Shown piece by piece: positions 43,379 through 51,888 of a DNA stretch of 64,000 bases. Both the position numbers and the translations under genes were made by a program. A model generated the notes under the pieces. It saw only the letters and a program-made list of their open reading frames with translations, was not told the DNA's origin and made no database searches. The stretch covers positions 5,016,202 through 5,080,201 of the forward strand of contig NZ_CP026498.1 in NCBI RefSeq assembly GCF_002953255.1, written 5' to 3'. Every line of letters begins with the position of its first letter. Within the stretch, counting starts at the first letter, position 1. Source of the DNA: Streptomyces sp. CB01881. GTDB taxonomy: Bacteria; Actinomycetota; Actinomycetes; Streptomycetales; Streptomycetaceae.

Positions 43379-44005
43379 ATGTCTTCAGAGCCCCGCCGCG
43401 AGCAGCTGCTCAACGCCGCCGACCGGGTGATCCAGCGGGACGGCCCGGCCGCCAGCATGAACGCCATCGCCGCCGAGGCCGGGATCACCAAGCCGATCCT
43501 GTACCGCCACTTCGGCGACCGGAACGGCCTGATCAGGGCACTGACCGAGCGTCACACCAGCGGCCTGCTGGCCGCCGTCCGGGCCGCGCTCAGCGAGCCG
43601 CTGGAACGCCGCGACCGGGTCGAGCACGTGCTGGACACCTACCTGGCCGGGATCGAGGCCCGCCCGCAGGTCTACCGCCTGCTCACCCACCCCGAACCCG
43701 GCGACCCGAGCGGCGTCGGCCACGCGCTCGCCCCGGCGCTGCGGCGGATCGCCGAGGAGATCACCCGCGCCGTCGAGAGCCAGGTCGACCTCGGCGCCGA
43801 CCGCGAACTCCTCGCCGAGGCCTGGGGCCGGGGCATCACCGGCATGGTGCTGGCGGCCGGCGACTGGTGGCTGGAGACCAGACCCTGCTCGCGCACCCGG
43901 ATGGTCCAGGCGCTCGCCGACCTGCTCTGGGGCCGGCTCGCGGCCGCCGCCGACCTGCCCACCGCCGCCCTGCCCGCCCCCGCCGCCGAGCCGCCGCCGG
44001 CCTGA
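43379..44005 (+). CDS. TetR-family transcriptional regulator
   Basis: This 208-residue regulator has the helix-turn-helix ASMNAIAAEAGITKPILYRH followed by FGDRNGLIRALTERHTSGLL and a TetR C-terminal domain with aromatic residues (GDWWLETRPCSRTRMVQALA). The ATG at 43379 follows GAGGAG. It is divergent from an acyl-CoA dehydrogenase gene and likely controls it through the TGTTACC dyad, in the manner of fatty-acid-degradation repressors. Confidence 0.92.
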   Translation: MSSEPRREQLLNAADRVIQRDGPAASMNAIAAEAGITKPILYRHFGDRNGLIRALTERHTSGLLAAVRAALSEPLERRDRVEHVLDTYLAGIEARPQVYRLLTHPEPGDPSGVGHALAPALRRIAEEITRAVESQVDLGADRELLAEAWGRGITGMVLAAGDWWLETRPCSRTRMVQALADLLWGRLAAAADLPTAALPAPAAEPPPA

Positions 44006-44127
44006 TCCCGCCGCCCCCGAGCCGCCGGACCCGGACCGGACTCTTGTGCGGTACACGGCGATCCGGGCATCATCGGGCCCCACCCCCAGCCCGCGAGCCT
44101 CGGCCCGCGAGATCCTGTGAGGTCCCG

Positions 44128-45594
44128 ATGCGCCTGCGCCGCACCGCCGTTGCCCTCCTGCTCGCCGCCACCACCGCCCTCGCCACGCCGCTCGCCGCCA
44201 CCCCGGCGGCCGCGCAACCGGCGCCGCACCGGGCGGAGTTCCCCACCGGGACGGCCACCGCCCCGGACGGCCGCACCAGCCTCACCGACGCCACCGGCCG
44301 CCGGCTCCAGCTGCGCGGCTTCAACCTCGACAAGTACGCCGAGGCCACCGAGCAGGACGTCAGGTCCCTCGCGGAGCAGGGCTTCACGCTGATCCGGGTG
44401 GCCGTCTCCTGGACCAGGCTGGAGCCCGAACGCGGCCGCCTCGACCGGGCCGAGCTGGCCCGGCTGCAACGGCTGCTCGGCTGGGCCGACCGGTACGGCG
44501 TGCTGGCCCTGGTCGACTTCCACCAGGACGTCTACGGACCGAAGTTCGGCGGCGGCGACCGCGGCATCCCCGTCTGGGCCACCCGCGACGACGGCCTGCC
44601 GTTCACCCCGGACCCGGACGACTGGTTCGCCGGCTACTTCCAGCCCGCCGTCCAGGCCGCCTTCCGCCACCTCTACGACGACCCCGACCTGCGCACCTGG
44701 CAGGCCGACTTCTACACCCGGCTGGCCCGCGAACTGTGCGGCCACCGCTCCCTGCTGGGCTACGACCTGTTCAACGAGCCGTTCGGCCCGGTGGACGGCG
44801 ACCCGACCGACCCGGCGGTGCTGGCCGCCGCCTCCGCCGCCCTCGAACAGGGCCGGCTCGCCGACATGTACGACCGGCTGATCCGGGCCGTGCGCGCGGC
44901 GGACACCCGCGCCTGGCTCTTCGTCGAACCGACCGTCCTGGTCGGCCAGGGCGTGCCCACCCGGCTGCCCGGCTTCACCGACCCGCGCCCCGGCGGCCCC
45001 CGGCTCGGCTACGCACCGCACTTCTACGACACCGCGGTCGAGTCCGGCGCCGACTGGGACGAGAACGGCGGCTTCGTCGAGAACTACACCGCCGCGATCA
45101 CCGCCTACCCGGCCGCCCACCGGCTGCCGGTCCTGGTCGGCGAATGGGGGCCGCCCGACTCCCGCAGGCCGGGCAACACCCGGCTGGTCCGCCGGCAGGT
45201 CGCGGCCATGGACGGCTTCGCCGCCGGCTGGGCCATGTGGTACTGGTGCCGGGGCAACGGCGGCTACTGCGCGCTCGACCCGGCCGGGCGCCCCGCCCCC
45301 GGCGACGAACCCGTCTTCGGCCCCTACCCGACGGCGGTCGCGGGGACGGACGCGACCACCACCGCGACGCCGTCCGGCCACACCGTCCACTGGACCGCCG
45401 ACGGCACCGGCCGCAGCACCGAACTCGCCCTGCCCGCCGCCGCGTTCCCGACCGGCGTGCGGATCGCCGTCACCCCGGCCGGCGCCCGGGTCGACGTCGA
45501 CCAGCCGGCCGGCGACCGGGCCGGCACCGCCCGGATCCGCCTCCCGCACACCCGCCCGGGCACCCCGGTCACCGTCACGCTGGTCCCGCGCTGA
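44128..45594 (+). CDS. Secreted GH5 glycoside hydrolase, endoglycoceramidase-like
   Basis: This 488-residue exported enzyme has a Sec signal peptide (residues 1-30, AATPAAAQ cleavage region). The GH5 TIM barrel shows FTLIRVAVSWTRLEPERG, VDFHQDVYG (typical of endoglycoceramidases), acid/base E217 in DLFNEPFG and nucleophile E339 in LVGEWG. A C-terminal beta-sandwich of about 90 residues follows. Endoglycoceramidases release the oligosaccharide from glycosphingolipids. The ATG at 44128 has GAGGT close upstream. Confidence 0.92.
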   Translation: MRLRRTAVALLLAATTALATPLAATPAAAQPAPHRAEFPTGTATAPDGRTSLTDATGRRLQLRGFNLDKYAEATEQDVRSLAEQGFTLIRVAVSWTRLEPERGRLDRAELARLQRLLGWADRYGVLALVDFHQDVYGPKFGGGDRGIPVWATRDDGLPFTPDPDDWFAGYFQPAVQAAFRHLYDDPDLRTWQADFYTRLARELCGHRSLLGYDLFNEPFGPVDGDPTDPAVLAAASAALEQGRLADMYDRLIRAVRAADTRAWLFVEPTVLVGQGVPTRLPGFTDPRPGGPRLGYAPHFYDTAVESGADWDENGGFVENYTAAITAYPAAHRLPVLVGEWGPPDSRRPGNTRLVRRQVAAMDGFAAGWAMWYWCRGNGGYCALDPAGRPAPGDEPVFGPYPTAVAGTDATTTATPSGHTVHWTADGTGRSTELALPAAAFPTGVRIAVTPAGARVDVDQPAGDRAGTARIRLPHTRPGTPVTVTLVPR

Positions 45595-45599
45595 CCCCC

Positions 45600-45631
45600 C
45601 GGGGTGGCCTGCCCGCGGGCGGGCCACCCCG
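45600..45631. terminator. Bidirectional hairpin between GH5 and M3 peptidase genes
   Basis: CGGGGTGGCC and GGCCACCCCG arms enclose a self-complementary GCCCGCGGGC, giving one long GC stem between convergent genes. Confidence 0.7.
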
Positions 45632-45638
45632 CGGCGCG

Positions 45639-47663
45639 CTACGCCAGGCCGCGGCGCGCCAGCAGCGGGCCGGTCTGCGGGTCACGCCCCACCACCGCCC
45701 GGAAGGAGTCCAGCGCGTCCCGGCCGTCCCCGCGCGACAGCAGCTCGCGGCGGAACACCTCGCCGCTCTCCCGCACGGTCCGGCCGTTCGTCCCGAACCA
45801 CTCCACCGTCTCGGCGTCCAGCACCTCCGACCAGATGTACGCGTAGTAGCCCGCGCTGTACCCGCCGGAGAAGACGTGCGAGAAGTACGCCGTCCGGTAG
45901 CGCGGCGGGATCGCCGCCACCGCGACACCGGCCTTGGCCAGCGCCGCGGCCTCGAACTCCTCGGCGTCCGCGATCTCCTGGCCCGCCGGGACGGTGTGCC
46001 AGGCCCAGTCCAGCAGGGTCGCCGCCAGGTACTCGACGGTGCGGAAGCCCTGCCCGAAGCCCTCCGCGGCGGCCATCCGCCCGACCAGCCCGTCCGGCAG
46101 CGGCTCGCCCGTCACGTGGTGCCGGGCGTAGTTGGCCAGCACCTCCGGCCGGACCATCCACATCTCGTTGACCTGCGAGGGGAACTCGACGAAGTCGCGC
46201 GGCACCGCGGTGCCGGCGAAGTACGGGTACCGGACGTCCGAGAAGAGCCCGTGCAGCGCGTGCCCGAACTCGTGGAACAGCGTGCGGACCTCGTCCCACG
46301 AGAGCAGCACCGGCTCGCCGGCCGCCGGCTTGGCGATGTTCAGGTTGTTGAACACCACCGGCCGCTTCCCCAGCAGCCGCGACTGGGTGACCAGCTCGTC
46401 CATCCACGCCCCGCCGCGCTTGGACGCCCGGGCGTGGAAGTCCCCGAGGAAGAGGCCCAGCGAGCCGCCGTCCTCCTCGAACACCTCGAAGACCCGCACG
46501 TCCGGGTGGTACGCCACGAGGTCCGGCCGCTCGGTGAAGGTCACCCCGTACGCCAGGTTGGCGGCGAAGAAGACGCCGTCCCGCAGCACCCGCTCCAGCT
46601 CGAAGTACGGGCGCAGCGCCGCCGCGTCCACCTGGTACGAGGCCTGCCGCACCTGCTCCGAGTAGTACGCCCAGTCGTGCGCGGCGATCTCCTCGATCCC
46701 GTCGGCGGCGGCCAGCTTGGCCAGCTCCGCGGCCTCGCGGCGGGCGTTGGCCACCGCCGGCGGCACCAGCCGGGCCAGCAGCCCGTCCACCGCCCCGACG
46801 CTGCCCGCCGTCTCGTCCGCCACCACGTACGCGGCGTGCGTGTCGTAGCCGAGCAGCGCGGCCCGCTCGGCTCGCAGTGCGGCCATCCGGATCGCCAGCG
46901 GGCCGTTGGTGTCGGCCGCGCGGCCCAGCGAGGCCGCCAGGAGGCGCTCGCGCACCGAGCGGTCGGTGAGGAAGGCCAGCTCGGTCTGGTTGGAGAAGCT
47001 CTTCAGGCTGAGCACGTACTTGCCGTCGTGCCCGAGCGCCCGGCCGTTCTCGGCGGCGGCGGCGATCGCGTCCGGCGAGAGCCCGGCCAGCTCCTCGGCG
47101 GAGTCCAGCACCAGCGCGCGGGCCTTCGAGTCGGCCGTCACGTTCAGCCGGAACTCCGACGAGGCGGTGGCGAGTTCGGCGTTCAGCGCACGCAGCCGCT
47201 GCTGCTCGCCGGCGCCCAGCCGGGCGCCGGCCCGGACGAAGGCGGTGTGCCACCGCTCCAGCAACCGCAGCGACTCGGCGTCCAGCCCCAGTGCGGCCCG
47301 CCGCCCGTGCAGCGCGTCGATCCGGGCGAACAGCGCGGCGTCCAGGAGGATCGCGTCGGTGTGCGCCGCCAGCTTCGGGCTGGTCTCGGCGTCCACCTGG
47401 TCCACCAGCGGCGAGGTGTCCGCGGAGGCCTGGTTGTCGAAGACGGCCCGGACCCGTCGCAGCAGCGCCCCCGACCGCTCCAGCGGGACCAGCGTGTTGT
47501 CGAAGGTCGGCTCCGCCGGGTCGGCCGTGATCGCGGCGATCTCGGCCAGCTGATCGGCCATCCCACGCTCGAACGCGGGCAGGTAGTGCTCTTCCCGGAT
47601 CGCGGCGAAGGGCGGCAGTTCGTAGACCAGGGTGCTGGGCACGAAGAAGGGGTTCTCGCTCAT
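45639..47663 (-). CDS. M3-family metallopeptidase (peptidyl-dipeptidase Dcp-like)
   Basis: This 674-residue cytoplasmic zinc peptidase has the M3 site LFHEFGHALHGLFSD with H464, E465 and H468, and the downstream region around 490-500 (FPSQVNEMWMVRPEVLANYA) carrying the third ligand. The long N-terminal helical domain and full length match oligopeptidase A/Dcp. It trims short peptides from protein turnover. The ATG at 47663 has a weak GGTCGG site. Confidence 0.95.
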   Translation of the reverse strand: MSENPFFVPSTLVYELPPFAAIREEHYLPAFERGMADQLAEIAAITADPAEPTFDNTLVPLERSGALLRRVRAVFDNQASADTSPLVDQVDAETSPKLAAHTDAILLDAALFARIDALHGRRAALGLDAESLRLLERWHTAFVRAGARLGAGEQQRLRALNAELATASSEFRLNVTADSKARALVLDSAEELAGLSPDAIAAAAENGRALGHDGKYVLSLKSFSNQTELAFLTDRSVRERLLAASLGRAADTNGPLAIRMAALRAERAALLGYDTHAAYVVADETAGSVGAVDGLLARLVPPAVANARREAAELAKLAAADGIEEIAAHDWAYYSEQVRQASYQVDAAALRPYFELERVLRDGVFFAANLAYGVTFTERPDLVAYHPDVRVFEVFEEDGGSLGLFLGDFHARASKRGGAWMDELVTQSRLLGKRPVVFNNLNIAKPAAGEPVLLSWDEVRTLFHEFGHALHGLFSDVRYPYFAGTAVPRDFVEFPSQVNEMWMVRPEVLANYARHHVTGEPLPDGLVGRMAAAEGFGQGFRTVEYLAATLLDWAWHTVPAGQEIADAEEFEAAALAKAGVAVAAIPPRYRTAYFSHVFSGGYSAGYYAYIWSEVLDAETVEWFGTNGRTVRESGEVFRRELLSRGDGRDALDSFRAVVGRDPQTGPLLARRGLA

Positions 47664-47884
47664 TCTGCCGACCCTACGCGGTGTCACCGGCGCTGCCTAC
47701 GGCCCCCGGCCCGGTCCCCGGCGCTCCGCGCGGACCCCGGCGTACCGGCCGGTACGCGCGCCCGGGGCGCATTGTCGTACCCACCGGCTACCGTCGAGGT
47801 CCCGGGGACCGTCACGACGGCCCCCACCCCCCGAGCACCCGTCCAGACGGTCCCTACCCGTCCGCCCGAGAGGAGGAGCCCCCC

Positions 47885-49600
47885 GTGGCACCCCGGATCG
47901 TCCTCGTCCCCGACCCGCACGGCCCCGGCGGCCGGCTCCAGCCCCTCGACGAGGCCGGCGAACCGCTCGGCCCGCCCGCCGCCACCACCGACCTGGCCGC
48001 CGCCGTCGCCGACGCCGAGCGGGCGGGTGCCGTACGCTGGGTCTGGGCCGCCGCCGACAGCGCCTACGCCCCGCTGCTCCCCCGGCTGCCCGACCGGCTC
48101 GCCCGCTGCCACGACCTGCGCCTGGTCGAGGCGCTGCTGCTGGCCCACGAGGGCCGGTTCGGCGCCCCGCGCTCGCTCGGCGCCGCCTGGGCCCGGCTCC
48201 GCGGCCTGCCCGTCCCGGCCGACCTGCCCGAGCCCGGCTCCGCCGAGTCCGACGACGGGCAGGACACCCTGTTCGCCCCCGACCGGCTGCAACTGCCGCC
48301 CGGCGCCGATCCGCTGGCCGCCGTCGTCGCCGTCCACGCCGAGCAGCAGCGGCGGCTGGGCGCGATCGCCGACCCCGGCGCGCGGTCCCGGTTCCGGCTG
48401 CTGGCCGCCGCCGAGTCGGCCGGCGCGCTGGTGGCCGCCGAGATGGCGTACGACGGGCTGCCCTGGCGCGCCGACATCCACGACCGGCTGCTCACCGAGC
48501 TGCTCGGCCCCCGCCCGGCCATCCCCGGCAGCCGCCCCCGGCTGCTCGCCGAGCTGGCCGCCGAGCTCCAACAGGCCCTCGGCGGGCGCCCGTTCAACCC
48601 CGACTCGCACAGCCAGGTGCTGCGCGCCTTCGCGGAGCGGGGCATCCAGCTCGGCTCCACCCGGTCCTGGGAGCTGAAGGCGGTGGACCACCCGGCCGCG
48701 AAGCTGATGATCCGCTACAAGGAGCTCTCCCGGATCCACGCCGCGCACGGCTGGGCCTGGCAGGACGCCTGGGCCCGCGGCGGCAGGTTCCGCCCCGAGT
48801 ACGTGGTCGGCGGCGTGGTCTCCGGCCGCTGGGCCAGCCGGGGCGGCGGCGCCCTGCAGATCCCGCGCATCCTGCGCCGCGCCGTGGTCGCCGACCCGGG
48901 CTGGCTGCTGGTCGTCGCCGACGCCGCCCAGCTGGAGCCGCGCGTCCTCGCCGCCCTCTCCCAGGACACCGGCCTCGCCCGCACCGCAGCCGGCGGCGAC
49001 CTCTACGAGGCGCTCGCCGCCTCCGCCTTCCAGGGGGACCGCGACAAGGCCAAGCTCGGCCTGCTCGGCGCCATGTACGGGCAGACCAGCGGCGACATCG
49101 GCCCGCTGCTCGCCACCCTGCGCCGCCGCTACCCGGCCGCCATGGGCTACGTGGAGGCGGCCGCACGCACCGGCGAGGACGGCGGCGTGGTCACCTCCCG
49201 GCTCGGCCGGGCCTGCCCGCCGCCGTCCGCCGACTGGCTCGACCTCACCGAGGCCCCGGAGTCCGCCGGGGACGCCGGCGGCCGCTCGGCCCGCGCCCGG
49301 GGCCGCTTCACCCGCAACTTCGTGATCCAGGCCAGCGCCGCCGACTGGGCGCTCGCCCTGCTCGCGGCGCTGCGCCGCCGCTTGGCCGCCCTGCCGGTGG
49401 CCGACCCGGCCGACCGGCCGCACCTGGTCTTCTTCCAGCACGACGAGGTGGTGGTGCACACCCCCGCCAACCTGGCCGACGAGGTGGCCGCCGCCGTCGA
49501 CGCGTCCGCCGACGAGGCCCGCCGGCTGGTCTTCGGGGACACCCCGGTCCGGTTCCCGCTCAGCACCGCCGTGGTCGACTGCTACGCCGACGCCAAGTAG
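47885..49600 (+). CDS. Family A DNA polymerase with degenerate N-terminal exonuclease-like region
   Basis: This 571-residue protein keeps the C-terminal family A polymerase palm: motif A VVADAAQLEPRVLAAL (usual DYSQIELR), motif B RDKAKLGLLGAMYGQ and motif C FFQHDEVVVH, with both metal aspartates present. It is about 300 residues shorter than PolA and has no 5' nuclease. The N-terminal 180 residues sit where a 3'-5' exonuclease would be but show no complete DEDD set by eye. The GTG at 47885 follows GAGGAGGAG. It is a second polymerase, perhaps for repair or translesion synthesis. Confidence 0.88.
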   Translation: MAPRIVLVPDPHGPGGRLQPLDEAGEPLGPPAATTDLAAAVADAERAGAVRWVWAAADSAYAPLLPRLPDRLARCHDLRLVEALLLAHEGRFGAPRSLGAAWARLRGLPVPADLPEPGSAESDDGQDTLFAPDRLQLPPGADPLAAVVAVHAEQQRRLGAIADPGARSRFRLLAAAESAGALVAAEMAYDGLPWRADIHDRLLTELLGPRPAIPGSRPRLLAELAAELQQALGGRPFNPDSHSQVLRAFAERGIQLGSTRSWELKAVDHPAAKLMIRYKELSRIHAAHGWAWQDAWARGGRFRPEYVVGGVVSGRWASRGGGALQIPRILRRAVVADPGWLLVVADAAQLEPRVLAALSQDTGLARTAAGGDLYEALAASAFQGDRDKAKLGLLGAMYGQTSGDIGPLLATLRRRYPAAMGYVEAAARTGEDGGVVTSRLGRACPPPSADWLDLTEAPESAGDAGGRSARARGRFTRNFVIQASAADWALALLAALRRRLAALPVADPADRPHLVFFQHDEVVVHTPANLADEVAAAVDASADEARRLVFGDTPVRFPLSTAVVDCYADAK

Positions 49601-49635
49601 CGGCCCGCGCCCGGGCCTTGCCGCCGCCCGCGCCC

Positions 49636-49659
49636 CGCCTCGCCTCGCCTCGCCTCGCC
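49636..49659 (+). repeat. CGCCT pentanucleotide tandem repeat
   Basis: Nearly five copies of CGCCT lie in the gap between the polymerase gene and dhaM. No function is apparent. Confidence 0.8.
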
Positions 49660-49702
49660 AGGAGCCGGCGGCGGAGCCCCGGGCCCCGCCCCGCACCGCC
49701 CC

Positions 49703-50095
49703 TCAGAGCTTGCGGAAGGCGCGCGCCTCCTCGGCCGCCGCCACCACCTCGGCCAGCGCCGCCCCGGTGGACGCGGTCACCGCCGCCGAGACCGCGCCCT
49801 CCACGAACGGCGCGTCCACCAGCACGACCCCGGGCCGCGGCTCGTCCTCCAGCACCGTGACGGCGGTCAGCACCGAGCTGCCGAGGTCCGGCAGCACCAC
49901 CACACCGGCCCCGCCGTCCGCCTCCGCGACGGCCCGGGCGATCAGCTCGTAGCTGGTGCCGAGCCCGCCCTCCTCCGTCCCGGCGGCCGCCACCACCCGC
50001 ACCGCGTCGGAGGCGAGTTCCCCCAGCAACTCCTTCAGCCCGGCGGCCAACCGCGCACTGTGCGAGACCAGGACGATGCCCACGTAGTCGCTCAT
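49703..50095 (-). CDS. dhaM: Dihydroxyacetone kinase phosphotransferase subunit DhaM (EIIA-like domain only)
   Basis: This 130-residue protein is a single EIIA-mannose-like domain with phosphoacceptor H12 in IVLVSHSARLAAGL and the later VVLPDLGSSVLTAVTVLEDE. It lacks the HPr and EI-like domains found in enterobacterial DhaM, so it must take phosphate from the general PTS. It is divergent from dhaKL with 148 bp between starts. It passes phosphate to DhaL-bound ADP. Confidence 0.92.
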   Translation of the reverse strand: MSDYVGIVLVSHSARLAAGLKELLGELASDAVRVVAAAGTEEGGLGTSYELIARAVAEADGGAGVVVLPDLGSSVLTAVTVLEDEPRPGVVLVDAPFVEGAVSAAVTASTGAALAEVVAAAEEARAFRKL

Positions 50096-50243
50096 ACCGC
50101 CGACCCTACGGCCGCCGCGCCGCCGCGCACGAGTGGCCCGCCGCCGGCTCCGGGCACCCGCCGCCGCGTGTCGCACCCCGTGCCGGCGACCCCCGTCTGG
50201 CGTAGCGTCGGGTCAGCATCGTCTGCCGAGGGAGCGAAGCGCC

Positions 50244-51239
50244 GTGAAGAAGCTGATCAACACCCCGGAGAGCGTCCTGGAGGACGCGCTGGCCGGAGTC
50301 GCCGCCGCCCACCCGGAGTTGACGGTGGACCTCGCGAACCGGGTGATCACCCGTGCCGTCCGGCCGGCCGCGCCGAAGGTCGCGCTGGTCTCCGGCGGAG
50401 GGTCCGGCCACGAGCCGCTGCACGGCGGCTTCGTCGGCCGGGGCATGCTGGACGCCGCCTGTCCCGGCGAGGTCTTCACCTCCCCGGTACCGGACCAGGT
50501 GCTGGCCGCGGCGAAGGCCGTGGACTCCGGCGCGGGCGTGGTCCTCGTGGTGAAGAACTACACGGGCGACGTGATGAACTTCGAGCTGGCCGCCGAACTG
50601 GCCGCTGAGGAGGGCATCGAGGTCCGCACGGTGCTGGTCGACGACGACGTCGCGGTCGAGGACTCGACGTGGACGGCCGGGCGCCGCGGCACCGGCGCGA
50701 CCGTGCTGGTGGAGAAGACGGCGGGTGCGCTGGCCGAGCGCGGCGCCACCCTGGACGAGGTGGCCGCCCTGGGCGAGCGGGTGAACGCCGCCTCCCGCTC
50801 CTTCGCGATCGCGCTGACCGCCGCGACCGTCCCCGCGGCGGGCAAGCCCGGCTTCGACCTGCCGGAGGACGAGATCGAGGTCGGTGTCGGCATCCACGGC
50901 GAGCCCGGCCGCCGCCGGGAGAAGCTCCGCCCGGCCCGCGAGCTGGCCGCCGAGGTGGTGGAGACGATCCTCACCGACCACCACCTGACCGCGGGCGACG
51001 AGGTGATCGCCCTGGTGAACGGTCTCGGCGCCACCCCGCTGCTGGAGCTGTACATCGTCTTCGGCGAGGTGGCCGCCCGGCTGGCCGGGCGCGGCATCAC
51101 GGTGGCCCGCAGCCTGGTCGGCAACTACGTCACCAGCCTGGACATGGCGGGCTTCTCGCTCACCCTGACCCGGGCCGACGCCGAGCTGCTGGAGCTCTGG
51201 GACGCGCCGGCCGACACCCCCGCCCTCAAGCGGGCCTGA
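50244..51239 (+). CDS. dhaK: Dihydroxyacetone kinase subunit DhaK
   Basis: This 331-residue subunit binds dihydroxyacetone covalently through a histidine in GVGIHGEPGRRR. Other signatures are VALVSGGGSGHEPLHGGFVG and VVLVVKNYTGDVMNFELAAE. The GTG at 50244 has GAGGGAG upstream. It is followed by dhaL after 16 bp. Together with DhaL and DhaM it phosphorylates dihydroxyacetone to the glycolytic intermediate. Confidence 0.96.
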   Translation: MKKLINTPESVLEDALAGVAAAHPELTVDLANRVITRAVRPAAPKVALVSGGGSGHEPLHGGFVGRGMLDAACPGEVFTSPVPDQVLAAAKAVDSGAGVVLVVKNYTGDVMNFELAAELAAEEGIEVRTVLVDDDVAVEDSTWTAGRRGTGATVLVEKTAGALAERGATLDEVAALGERVNAASRSFAIALTAATVPAAGKPGFDLPEDEIEVGVGIHGEPGRRREKLRPARELAAEVVETILTDHHLTAGDEVIALVNGLGATPLLELYIVFGEVAARLAGRGITVARSLVGNYVTSLDMAGFSLTLTRADAELLELWDAPADTPALKRA

Positions 51240-51255
51240 GCGAGGGGAAACGGAC

Positions 51256-51888
51256 ATGGACTTCGACACCCCGCTCGCCGAGGCCTGGGTGCGCGCGATC
51301 GCCGCCGCCGTGGAGAAGGAGGCGCAGCGGCTCACCGAGCTGGACTCCGCGATCGGCGACGGCGACCACGGCAGCAACCTCCGGCGCGGCTTCACCGCCG
51401 TACTGGCCGCGCTGGACGGCCTCGACCCGGCCGGCCCGGGGGCGGTGCTGACTAGGACCGGCACCACGCTGATCTCCAAGGTCGGCGGGGCCTCCGGCCC
51501 GCTGTACGGGAAGGCCTTCCGCGCCCTGGGCGCCGCCCTGCCCGGTCCGGCGGGTCCGGCCGCGTTCGGTGAGGCGCTGGCGGCCGGGCTCCAGGCGGTG
51601 CGCGGCCTCGGCAGGGCCGAGCCGGGCGACAAGACCATCGTGGACGCCTGGACCCCGGCGCTGGCCGCCTACCGGGCCGCGGTGGCGGCCGGCGCCGACC
51701 TGCCCCGGGCGGCCGGGGCGGCGGCGGACGCGGCCGGGCAGGGCGCGCTGGACACCGTCCCGCTCCAGGCCCGCAAGGGCCGGGCCTCCTACCTGGGCCC
51801 GCGCAGCGTCGGCCACCAGGACCCGGGCGCGGCCTCCACCGCCCTGGTCTTCCGCGCCCTCGCCGAGGTCACCGCGGCTCAGGCCTGA
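51256..51888 (+). CDS. dhaL: Dihydroxyacetone kinase ADP-binding subunit DhaL
   Basis: This 210-residue helical subunit has the metal-binding ELDSAIGDGDHGSNLRRGF motif and GGASGPLYGKAF. It holds ADP, which DhaM re-phosphorylates. Its stop overlaps the stop of the convergent phosphatase gene by 10 bp, an unusual tail overlap. Confidence 0.95.
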   Translation: MDFDTPLAEAWVRAIAAAVEKEAQRLTELDSAIGDGDHGSNLRRGFTAVLAALDGLDPAGPGAVLTRTGTTLISKVGGASGPLYGKAFRALGAALPGPAGPAAFGEALAAGLQAVRGLGRAEPGDKTIVDAWTPALAAYRAAVAAGADLPRAAGAAADAAGQGALDTVPLQARKGRASYLGPRSVGHQDPGAASTALVFRALAEVTAAQA

